A stretch of DNA of 64,000 bases, taken from NCBI GenBank assembly GCA_027625915.1, contig JANTQA010000036.1, forward strand, positions 4,273,501 through 4,337,500. Reading direction: 5' to 3'. The translations under genes were made by a program, and so were the position numbers. Below, one piece after another: positions 1-10,700 of the stretch (position 1 is its first letter; each line of letters starts with the position of its first letter). The notes beneath the pieces were generated by a model. It worked only from the letters and a program-made list of their open reading frames with translations. It made no database searches and had not been told where the DNA came from. This DNA is from Anaeramoeba flamelloides. Lineage: Eukaryota > Metamonada > Anaeramoebidae.

Positions 1-452
1 GAAGAAGGAAAAAATGCCATTTTTTTCAATACATTTTGTCAATAGTATCTATATAAAAAAATGACAAAGAAGGTTGCAAAATACTGCTTTTTGAGAAAAT
101 TTCAATTTAAAGCTCAAATTAGCTAACCTTGAGACCTTGTTTGGGAGTTTTTGTTTTTTTTTTTTTTGGATTCTAAGAGAAGGTTCTATTAAATTGTTTT
201 AAAAGAAGGTCTAAAAAGAACAAAAATGAAAATTTTGGGTAAATAGATCTTTGTTATTTTCAAATAAATATATTTTTAAGTTGGTTCACTCTAATTTTTT
301 TGATTAGATTAAATCCATTCAAATTCTCAATTCCTAAAAAATAGATAGATCATTTTTTCTTGACTGAGATAATTTTTTTTTTTTTGAAAATTTTAAAAAA
401 AACCAGACTAATTTTGGCAAATTTAATTTCCAAAAGATCCTTTCATTAAATA

Positions 453-530
453 TTATTCAAAACCTTTATCACGCAGCCTTAGACCCAATTTCTCTTGATA
501 CGGCTCATTGATTTTTGAGAGAAACCATCC
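453..530 (-). other. Possible terminal coding exon, unidentified
   Basis: On the minus strand, 25 codons read open to a TAA stop at 455-453. Composition is more protein-like than the surrounding DNA (about GWFLSKINEPYQEKLGLRLR, then DKGFE). There is no convincing acceptor right at its start; an AG at about 511 is possible. I found no upstream exon and no family match. It may be the last exon of a minus-strand gene, or a decayed fragment. The rest of 1-3131 shows no gene, only repeats. Confidence 0.2.
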
Positions 531-723
531 AAACAAAAAAAAAATTATCAAAAAACCCATTAAAAATGTTAGGTGTGTTTATTATGGGTTATGTTGTTAC
601 ACAAAACAATTCGAGGAGATTAATCTCCTCTTAAAATGGCAGGCCAGTTTAATTCAAGAAAAATCAAAAAGAATCAAAAAATAAAAATAAAAAAAAATTA
701 CAACCCCTTTGGAATAATTAATA

Positions 724-1222
724 TAGTCGTTCCAGACTATCCGTGGAAATTTATAAGACCCTAAAATTGATTTTCTAACCTGAAATTTTATAAATGTACA
801 AAAAACTGTTAAAATGGGTTCTTAAAGCTTATCATAAACCTAAAATTTTTATAGAAGATTAAAAATAAAATATCCACCATTTTTTTGTTTTCGAAACTGA
901 AAAAAATCCATTCAGAATACTTACTTCAATGTGGATCTTCAATTTTCATCATTGTTAAAATCTGAAGTTTTTACATTTTTAAAAACAATGATCGAAAAAT
1001 ACTTCCAAGTTTCTGTGATTTCTTTGATTTCAATTCTTAAGAAAATTTAATTTTTGTCATCCGTTTTTACAAAAAAAAACAAAATCAAATGAAGTAAGAG
1101 AAGTTGAAATTTTTATCTTATGATCGAAATTGAATTTTCTATTTCTCAAAAACACAATTTTATAATAGACAACCAATTTCAATGTCTTATAAATTTTCAC
1201 AGTAGTGCTGGAATGGTTCTAT
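724..1222. mobile_element. TIR element, family E, copy 1
   Basis: The left end (TAGTCGTTCCAGACTATCC) is repeated inverted near 1222 with mismatches, and the match runs inward through 'AATTTATAAGAC'. A second copy of similar length with related ends lies at 45547-46069. Interior is AT-rich with no coding capacity. It looks like a non-autonomous DNA element with TA-flanked ends; the superfamily is not determined. Confidence 0.5.
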
Positions 1223-1719
1223 TATTTGTGGAGATAATGTAACAATTCAAAGCAACTCAATGATTTTTGATCATTGTCAATACGTATCATTTATATTTGA
1301 AGATGTTTATTGAGAATCTTTTTCTTGTAAAAAATCGTGATTATTTTTTTTTTTGATCTTCATTTTCGCGATCCTAAATAAGATTTTTGAGTTCAAGTAT
1401 CTCAAAATTTCTTGGTGAATTTTTCATTTAAAAAATTACTTAAAATGATTTTTTGATCCAAATTGGAGAATATTTTGAAGATTGTAACTTTCTAAAGTAA
1501 AATGAGATTGGAACATATTGAGTTGAGATAAATTATAGAATTTCAAATTTAGTCCTTAAAAATTAAATAAATTTTCTGTTTATTTCTTAAAAATAAAAAA
1601 ACCTAAAAGCGTTTTTCCAGAATACAAAAGAATATAGAAAAATCTTTACTTTAGCTCAATTCTTTTAAATGATGGTCAATCTAACTAAGATTTTCATGAG
1701 TTTTTCTGTTTTCTTTGTT

Positions 1720-1905
1720 TAGTGTTCTAGGTTATTTTTGCTTTAGGAATAAACCGAAAATGTATTAAAATTTTCGGTTTATTTCTAAAGTAAAAAAAAC
1801 CGAGCAAAAATCTATTGATTTTCTAAATAAAACTGAAAATTAAAAAAAACCTAAGGAAAATATATTGATTTTCCATATATACAGAAAACTCAAGAAAAAC
1901 CAACA
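1720..1905. repeat. Palindromic modular repeat, family I, copy 1
   Basis: A near-perfect hairpin (AATAAACCGAAAAT / ATTTTCGGTTTATT) is flanked by outward modules 'CTAGGTT...' and '...AACCTAAGG', with 'AAATCTATTGATTTTC' segments. Related loci lie at 21985-22445, 44090-44700 and 58970-59385. Confidence 0.6.
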
Positions 1906-2601
1906 CTTGTCAGAGAAAATTCTTTTCCACTTTTCAAAATTATAAAAAGAATAACTATTGTAGAAAAAAAGTAAAACACGGTTTTTAATTGAGAACCTTA
2001 CTGAAAATGAAAAGTAAAATCAATAAAAAGAAGAAACCAATTAACTCCAAATAATAACCCATTATATTATTTTCAATCAACCCAACAAATACAATTTAAA
2101 TCTACTTTATTATCCAAAATATTGATGTGGTTTTGGAGATATCAAAAATAGTCAATTTTTTGAACAAATTTTTAATAATTGATCAGTCAAAGAAAAACCC
2201 AGCCCAAACTGGTAGTAATTAAAAAAACTGTTATTGTGGCGAATATTTCATTTTGTCTTTATTTATTTATTCTTTTTTTCATTGATCTTATTTTGAATTT
2301 TCAGTAATTTTCCCAATTAAAAACTGTGTTTCACTTTTTTTCCAGTTTTGCTTTTTTTCCACAACATTAAACTTGAAACTCTGACGTTTTTCATTTTTCT
2401 CTCTTTGAAAAATACTATTTGTAGCCCAACAAAAAAGAACAAAATTTTCATGCAGATTATAAAAAAAATTTCAAGATAAAACATGTAAAAGTTTTAATTC
2501 ACAAATCAGTTTCAATTATTCCTTTTGTTGAATCGAAGTGGGTACTTTAATGATTTATTTCAGTTCCTTTAAAGGTTTATTTTCGGAAAATTTTATGCAA
2601 A

Positions 2602-2835
2602 TACTGATAAATTCAAATAAATATCTAAATATTTTTACTTCATTTTCCATTTTACAAATTTTTTTATACAATCTTTGAAGAAAGCATATTATTGAGGTTT
2701 AAATGTTAAAAAACTTGTAAAATTTGTTATTATTCAAGGTTCAATCTCTTGAGTTGTTTTAAAAGTTGAGATATGAGATTACAAAATGGGAAATTGAACT
2801 AAAAATTTTATTAAATATATTTGAATTTATCAGTA
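2602..2835. mobile_element. MITE, family D, copy 1
   Basis: About 230 bp with 16-bp perfect terminal inverted repeats CTGATAAATTCAAATA, bordered by TA on both sides. Subterminal parts are also inverted ('TTCATTTTCCATTTT' against 'AAAATGGGAAATTGAA'). Copies of nearly the same length lie at 26274-26503, 29626-29860 and 62107-62337. There is no coding capacity. TA target and TIR fit a Tc1/mariner-like non-autonomous element. Confidence 0.75.
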
Positions 2836-3131
2836 ATGATCTTTTTATTTTATAATCAATAGTAAAAAATTTGTTCAAAAGTTTTTTCTTCTTTTTTTAA
2901 CATTCTCTATATATCTGAATAGTCAATAATATTGGATAAAAAATTTTCAATTTTTTTTGGTACACAAACAGTAACAAGAAAAGTTTGTTGGAAATTCAAT
3001 TTTAAAATTTCTCCTAAGCCATTCGTTGCATAAAGGTAAATTCAATTGGAACGGTTAATAATATTTCATACCAAAATTCATTTTTCTTATTTTTTGACAC
3101 TTTTCCTACTATTTTCTTATTATTTAACAAC

Positions 3132-4109
3132 ATGATTTTATTTAATCTTTTGAAGAATTTCTTAATTTTTTTAGGGATCTTTGTTCTTGTTTATCTCTAT
3201 TTCCATACCAAACCATTAATTTATTTATTGACAAGATTTGGTATTCAAAATCTGAAAAAGAAATATAATGCTAAATGGGCATTAATTACTGGCGGTAGCC
3301 ATGGCATTGGACTTGAAATTGCGAAAATACTTGCACAGCAAGGGATTAATCTCTTTCTACTTTCAAGCACACAAGAGAAATTAGACAAAGCATGTGTTGA
3401 TCTAAAGAAAGTAAATCCAAAAATTCAAGTAAGGGTAATTCAATTAGACTTGACATCTTCAAGTGAGAACATTGAGAAAGTGCTTGAAGAAGTGGTTGGG
3501 GAACAAGAAATTGAGTTAATGTTTAGCAATGCAGGTGCAGGCATTTTTGGTAAATTTGAAGAGGAATCATTTGAAGCAATCGAAAAATTTCTTCGGCTAA
3601 ATTTGCAAAGCCATGTGAAAATGACACACTGGTTTTTAAAAAGATGCTCGCCTCAAAAGGAAAAGGAAAAGGGAAAGGGAAAGGAAAAGGAAAAACAAAA
3701 ACGTGCACTCGTATTTACTTCGAGTTGCCTGGCATATTTTGCATTACCATTTGCCTCGAGTTTGTATCATTCATCAAAAGCTTTTCTGACAATTTTTGGA
3801 GGATCTTTATACTCTCGAGTGAAAGACAAAGGGGTTGATATCTTAACAGTCCACCCTGGCATTGTTAACACAGGATTTGCAAAAGTGGATGGGAAATTCG
3901 TCCATGATCTCCCAAAAGGACAAGAACCAGATATTGTTGCAAAAATTATCGTTAATGCTGTCGGGAAATTTTCTCAAATCCAAACAAGCCACATGGGCGT
4001 TTTAATGGTCACCATGAGAAACTTGTTTTCAACAAACACCATTTCACAATTTGGTTTAAAAATCTATCGAAAACAACAAAAGAAGCTTTTGCAAAAAAAA
4101 GATAATTAA
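3132..4109 (+). CDS. ER short-chain dehydrogenase/reductase (KAR/HSD17B12-like)
   Basis: A 325-residue, intronless NAD(P)H-dependent reductase of the classical SDR family. One N-terminal membrane segment lies at about 5-25. The nucleotide-binding motif TGGSHGIG is at 53-60, NAGAG at 133-137, and the catalytic set is Ser197/198, Tyr212 and Lys216 (YHSSK). HPGIVNTGF follows at 241-249. The protein ends KKDN, a dilysine KKxx motif for ER retrieval. The membrane anchor, the domain and this tail fit microsomal very-long-chain 3-oxoacyl-CoA reductase or 17-beta-hydroxysteroid dehydrogenase type 12; which substrate it uses cannot be told. A Lys/Glu/Gly stretch at about 176-191, coded by a GGAAAA-type microsatellite (3655-3710), is inserted before the catalytic Ser strand and is unusual for the family. 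The start is the first ATG of the open frame and sits directly before the hydrophobic segment. Confidence 0.9.
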   Translation: MILFNLLKNFLIFLGIFVLVYLYFHTKPLIYLLTRFGIQNLKKKYNAKWALITGGSHGIGLEIAKILAQQGINLFLLSSTQEKLDKACVDLKKVNPKIQVRVIQLDLTSSSENIEKVLEEVVGEQEIELMFSNAGAGIFGKFEEESFEAIEKFLRLNLQSHVKMTHWFLKRCSPQKEKEKGKGKEKEKQKRALVFTSSCLAYFALPFASSLYHSSKAFLTIFGGSLYSRVKDKGVDILTVHPGIVNTGFAKVDGKFVHDLPKGQEPDIVAKIIVNAVGKFSQIQTSHMGVLMVTMRNLFSTNTISQFGLKIYRKQQKKLLQKKDN

Positions 4110-4696
4110 TCTTCTGATTGGGGACATAAATTCTTCTCTACACCCTTTTTATTTTGTAGACCCAAACAAAATAACAAAATGAAATATCAAAAATCTAAAA
4201 ATGTTTTTCAAAAAAACGAATCAATTTCTTTTTTCAACCATCCCAAATAATTAGAACGTTATTTTTTGAATTCTTTTTTTTTTTGGTAATTTTTTGAAGG
4301 CAAATTTCACCTCCCTTAGTTTCAATAAAAACCCAAATAAAATCATAACTTAATAAACTAGAAATCAATTTTTTGTGATTATATTTGATTTTTGATATGC
4401 CTTATAACACAATTTCTGTATAATTTTGAAAATTTTTATTTGATTTTTGTGATGCAATAAGTCTACAGTGATAAAGAAAAATGCAAATGAAAAGAGAATC
4501 AAACTCTTATTTATGTCTTCATCTTATTCCAATATAATATCTAAATAAGTTTTCAATAGTATAACTAAGATCAAATCGATTCTGAAGGCTAATTTCTTCC
4601 GTTATGGGAATATTTTCTAATTTGAATTGAATTATTTTTTAAATTTTTTCCTAATTAATAAATTTTTATGAAATTATTTTAATTTGTGTTTTTGAA

Positions 4697-5290
4697 GAGC
4701 TAATATTATAGGGTATATTATTAAATTTCAAATTTGGTCAAATTTCAAAATTGGTCAAATTGAACTTTTTCTTATTTTTGAAGAGTTTCTTGATTATTAA
4801 CATTGCATTGAAAGTTTTGAATGTTTTTTTATAGTTGTGGGAGGAAAAAGCAAAAAGAATATTTTGCGATTGGTAGTATTTTATGACTAAATTGTTGAAA
4901 ATCCAAAATTTTGAAATCATCAATATTACATATTTTTAAAAAATTTGTTCGAAATCCAATTTTAACCACCAAAGTTAAGTATAAATTTTTTTCCCCTTAA
5001 AATAAGTTGCAAAAGTCTAATTGGTCAGTTAATAATTTTTTTTTCAAAATCCTTGCCAAAATTTTCTAGTATACCATTCAAACACCAAAAACCTACTCTA
5101 GTATACTCTAACCTACCCTCAAATACCTTAATCTACCCTAACCTACCCGCAAAGATGTTTTTAAATACCTACAGTCAATATATTTAAATGGCATTAACTT
5201 TTTTAAAAAAAATGAAAATTTGACCAATTTTGAAATTTGACCAAATTTGAAATTTAATAATTTTCTCAATATTATATACTGAAATTAGCT
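4697..5290. mobile_element. TIR element, family J
   Basis: The segment at 4718-4762 (TTAAATTTCAAATTTGGTCA...) is repeated inverted at 5207-5255, and the outer 'GAGCTAAT' also matches at 4697 and 5290. The interior holds a pyrimidine-rich run with degenerate 'CTAACCTACCC' units at 5090-5150. No coding capacity. Only one copy is seen in the window. Confidence 0.55.
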
Positions 5291-5559
5291 CTATTTTTCG
5301 AGAAAAATTTTTAATTTAGTCTTGTTTTTATAGATTCTCTTTTGTAATAATCGAACATTAATAAGCCTTACTAAGATTAGTTAACTTTTTTTTTTTTCAG
5401 TTTCTTGCATCATTTATGTACCAACCTTCTTGAATACAGAAACTTACAGTTTAATATGAAATGTATCTTTTTACCAAATCTGGGGTCTTCTTTTTTTCAC
5501 AACCTTATTTTGGTTTAAAAATGTCATATTAAGAAAATAATTTTAAAATCAAACAAATT

Positions 5560-6240
5560 AAGTCAAAAAATCTTTATTTCTGAAAAAGAATTTAACAAAT
5601 ATAAAAATCTTGAACTAAAATGAAATTAATGAATTAAATTAACATTAAAAGAGAATTTGATTTGTAATTTCTTTCTGTACCAGTTTTTTGTCCAATAAAT
5701 CCTAATTCTCAATAAGAATATCATAAAGTATGCCATTTTTCTGTTTAAAACTAGAATTAGATGAAAATGGCATTTTTAAATCATTTTGGAAATTCTTTTA
5801 GAAATAGAAAGCAATTTGATCGCAAAAATTTTACAAATAACAGTTGATTTTTTTCAGAAGTAAAAATAAAATCAAGACAAGAATAAGAATATATAAATCA
5901 AAATTTATTGTAAGGATCAAGAACAAAATAATAATTTTTATTTATTCATTCATAATCAATTTTTTAATAATTTTAATTCCATTTATTAATTGATATATAA
6001 ATATATTAAACGAGTATATATTTATATACTCTCCTATTTATAAAATTATTAATGTGATTAGAAAAATAATAAATTTAACTCAATAAATTCCGATTACTGG
6101 AACTGAGACTCTCAAAAATTACAAAATGTACCTATCCTAATTTTAAAAATAATCAGTAAAAGTAATAGACTTATAATATAAAATATAGAATTAATTTTTA
6201 CCAGTAAATGGGTCTTTAATTCTTTCTATAAAATCAAATT
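5560..6240. repeat. Dispersed repeat, family M, copy 1
   Basis: This AT-rich stretch matches 48555-49015 in the same orientation, e.g. 'AATCTTTATTTCTGAA', 'CTCCTATTTA' and 'AAAATGTACCTA', with gaps. No coding capacity or clear ends were seen. Confidence 0.45.
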
Positions 6241-6814
6241 CCAATTTTAGTTTACTTTCAACAAAAATTAACAAAATATTGTTTGAACTTTATGATTTTC
6301 AATTTGAAAAAATTGTAGTCAAGTAGGGAAAAAAGGAGAAAAACCTTTAAAAAAAAATTCAATAAACCAATTTTTAAATGAACATGAATCTTCACATTTT
6401 TTTTTTTTACAAACAACGATTAAAAAAATTACAATAAGTTTTTAAAATTTCAAATGAGGATAATAAACGGAAAAGTTACTCAAAGGCACTAAATCGAAAG
6501 TTTCAAAACTATTCAAAAATTTTTACAAAAGATTTTTATATATTTAAATATCTTTTCAAAATAAAGGGTACACCTCTCAAATCATCAATTGTATTGAATT
6601 TGATTGTTAAGTAGATAATGACGTACTTGTGATTTTTATTTTCATTATTCTTTTTTACATTTTTTCATTTTTTTTTATTTTTGAAAATTTGGAAAATGAA
6701 AAAAACAAATGAGATAAGAAGAAACCAATTTGGAAAAAATCTGTAAGTATAAAAACTGAAACAATTTAAGTTAGATTTTAAATGATCTAGATCTAGGAAT
6801 TAAGAAAGGCTATT

Positions 6815-7030
6815 ATTGGATTGATGTATTGAACAAATAAAAAAGAAAATATTGAAAAAAACAATTCCAACAAACTACCAAGATGAATTACGGCTTTATA
6901 TTAGAAATGAGACTTTAAATAACAAAAGTTTGATGTGTAAAGAGTTATCAATGAAATTTAAAGAACCTTTTCCCAATTCACCTTTTTCAAAGGTTTTTAT
7001 TAATTTTATAATTTTTTTTCCTTAATTTAC
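6815..7030 (+). repeat. Repeat family G, copy 1, with conserved protein-like frame
   Basis: About 210 bp matching the reverse complement of 33165-33385. One frame reads DELRLYIRNETL, then CKELSMKF. The other copy reads DELWLYIENETL, then CKELSMKY, so similarity holds at the protein level over about 50 codons. It may be a piece of a transposase (it could form a helix-turn-helix) or a captured host exon. I do not recognise the family. Confidence 0.5.
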
Positions 7031-7756
7031 CAAACAAGATTTCTGATTTCAAATAAAAGTATATATCAATTTTTAAAATATTTAATTTTATTGTTCTTGT
7101 TTTGTTTTAATGAGTTTTAAAGATTCATTTGAGTCTTTTTTTATTTTAAACGAGTTTCTTATCTTTTAAAATGATACTACAATTTATTTGATTCAATTAT
7201 GAATAATTCTTGAAATTTTCTGTGTCCTTTATTTGAAAAAGAGTATCGTTATTTACAAAAATATTCCAAGATCAAAAAGTATTCCGAATCCATTCTGATA
7301 TTTTATAACATTTTCATGATTTCTCAATTATTTTTTTAACGTTGAAATGGATTTTTCTTTTTTATAAAGAATATATTAAATGGTAAAATCAAATATAAAT
7401 ATAACAGCTCTTATAAATTGAAATAAAATTCAATAACACACTATCTCTTAATAAATAAAATTAAATTGAAGTTAAATAATTAAAAATATTTTCATAAAGT
7501 ACATAAATTATCCAAAATTCCATATGGCAATCTAATGATCATTCAAATACTTTTAGATTTACGTTTAAAAATTTCTTTCTGATCATTTCTCAGAAAAAAA
7601 TTTGTTAGATTAGTGTTATTTGAAAATATTAGTTTCTTTGTAAAAAACAGTAAAATGTGATTATCAAAATAATTAATGGTTCAAAATTAATAAGGGTTAA
7701 AAAAAAAAAAGAAAAAGATAAATAACACAAGATAAAACTAATTTTAAAAAAATTTA

Positions 7757-10700
7757 TTAATTCACCTCGTTATCAAAGGATAAAGAAAGTTCAAAAACTT
7801 TACCTGATTTATCACCACATATAATTTTCCTATTATTTTGGTGGATAAACAATGATGTTAATTTGTGATCAGAAATTTTTAATTCTGATATTTGAATCAA
7901 TTCTTTTTCAACATTTGATTGTACATTCTTCGAGAATTTCCAAAATCTGATGATACCATTAGCGTGACCAGTTAAATAGCAATGTTTGTTCTGATAATTA
8001 GAATAATTAGCTATTTGTGAGCAAACAATTCTTTGGTTCTGAGAATAATTTTTTTTCGCTGAAGCCAAAAGTTTACCATTTATCGAAAAAATTTTGATTG
8101 ATTTTTTTGAGCAAACCATAATTTCACCCGACAGGTGATTAATTTTTGTGTCAATAATTGAACCATCAAATCCAGTTAATGTTCGAATAAATTTCAATTT
8201 AATTAGATCCCAAACAATGCAAAATTTATCTTTGCTGCCTGAGACAATTATATTATAAGTTTGCGAAATCGATAAAGAAGTGATTTTTGATTGGTGCCCG
8301 ATTAAACTTTGTTGGAAAATTATTATTTTTTTTGATTTTTTATTTTCAATTTTCACGAGATCCCATACATTTATTAATCCACTTTGATCACCAGTAAGGA
8401 GGATTCTTTCATTATTGGAAATGGTACAAAAGGTAATTTTCTCGGTGATATTTGTTTCCACACAAGACAGGATTTTGTTTGTTTCATAGGATAAGATGCG
8501 TAGAGTATTATCTGGGAAATTCCATGCAATAAATGAAGTGAATTGTTTATTAATTGGGATTTGTTCTTTGCCGACAAATATTGATTTTTCATTTTTCATC
8601 CTGATCAGTTTGATTGGTTCATCAATTTCTTTTACGATTGTCATAACTATCGATTCAGTATTATGGAAGATATCTTTTTGTTCATTTTGCGTTAATTCAT
8701 CAATTTCATTTCTTGCAGGGTGAGGCGATGTAAATAATTGCTTGGGTGTTTGCCCAAAATTATTTATTTGAGATAGTGTTGCTTCCAGTTTTATTGGATC
8801 TTTAATTTTGTTAATGTCAATGGCACCCTCATAAGTTAAATAATAAAATACATTTACTGCCTTGACCGCTTCTTCTCCTGTTTGCTTATAGCCAAAGATT
8901 AAATCAATCCATTCATTTAAATGCCTGCTGACATAATCAGATTCTAGTGCCATCCTCATTATTCGAATAAATTCATTAGGTGAATTTTTTGCCCATGGGG
9001 GTAATTCCACATCATCCAAAATAATATTGCTTACCCTTTTGCCAAAATAATAATGGTTTTGATTGATTAAAAATTCTGGTAAATAATAAAATTCAGGTAT
9101 CAATTCTTTGACATCAATTAGCCCAAATTGTCCACTTGCCGATTCCCACGTTTCAAAAACAGAATGAAACATTCTTTCAGGATGATCAAATCTCCCCCCT
9201 TTATAGAATTATTAATACATTATATATATATTTATATATAAAATTAGTATTGTTGCAATCAAAAAGAATGATATAAAACATCAAATAATAAGTTCTATTC
9301 TGAATATAAATATTAATTTTCAATCGATAAAATATCTCCTTAAAACATTTCCAGTTTTTGTTAATTCTACAATATTTTTTTTTATTAAATAGAGTTTACA
9401 GTTAAAACTACACTAAACTATTTTCCAGTCAAAGGGTCCCAGTTGTAATGGGTGAAATACATGTGTTTAAAGAGTTTGCATGGATATTAGAAGAAAAAAT
9501 TTATTTTGAAAATTTCAAAATTGAAATCATTTTTTCACATTTTTACGTTTTTTTTTTTCGATTTTTTTTTTAAAACGTTATTCAGTTGCAAAATTTTTTT
9601 TTATTGCAAGATCAATAGTCACTTGGTAAAAACATGTTATTATAAATGTTATTGAAACTGTGGAAATTATTGTTGAGAGATCATATTGATTTCTATTGGA
9701 ATTTTATTCAATCTGAAGGTCTTGACAATTGAATAATAAATGTGAAAAATTTTCACTTCATTTTCGTTTCCTTTTTCAAATAGAGACCACAAATCCCAAC
9801 CTACTTTGTTTGGGAACTTGGTTTCTAAAAGAAAAGTATGGAAAATGAAGTGAAAATTGTTTCCTATTTATTATTCAAATACCAGTAGGAGATCAAAACA
9901 GAATATTGTTGTTTTTCTCAATAGTTCACTAAGAATATGAGTTTTTCAATTTTTTCAGAAAATCTATTGATTAATTGGTTTTCTTTCAGAGGGATATCAA
10001 CTATTATTTGGATGTTTATTATTCTACTTATTTCTTATTTGTTCTTCAAAGGTCAATTATATAAAATAATTGATATTTGGAAAAAATATTCGGTACCTTT
10101 GACTGAAACAAAGTTTAGAATATAATAAACTGATCTCATGGCTTGTGTTTTTTAGTTAAAGATAAAAAATTCAAAGAATCCCATTTAATTCCAATAACTG
10201 TATATATTTTGTTTATTGTTAACAAATAAAATTAAATCGTTAAATTATAATTTTCATTTAAAAAAACAATCTTTATGATTCAAAAAAATGTTGATTCAGC
10301 TATTAACCAATTCTTGATAAGATAATTTTTTAAGTGTATAAATACATTGTTTTTTAAGCGAATGGTATCATTTCTTTATATTCAGGATTTTCCGAATTTC
10401 AGGCTTCATATATTATTGTAATTCAATCTGGTGACCATTTCAAAAATTGTGACTTATCTGAAATAATAAATTTAAAAAAAAAATATATCCTTTTTTCATA
10501 TAGAAGAACACCTAATTAATTATATATGATTTGTAATTCGCTTTTTAAAGTTTTTCTAAATAAACTCTGTTTCAGTCAAAGGGGCCCAACGTTTTTTTCA
10601 AATATCAATTATATAAAATAATTGAACTTTGAAGAACAAATAAGAAATAAACAGAATAATACACCTCGAAGAAATGTTGATACATGTCTGAAAGAATATT

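Noticed and set aside
611-630. GAGGAGATTAATCTCCTC hairpin considered as a terminator
   Set aside because: A perfect short palindrome, but eukaryotic context, no neighbouring transcript end and no T-tract logic.
9937-10125. 62-codon frame starting with ATG in a family A arm
   Set aside because: Not kept open in the inverted copy or in the copies at 41985 and 52793.
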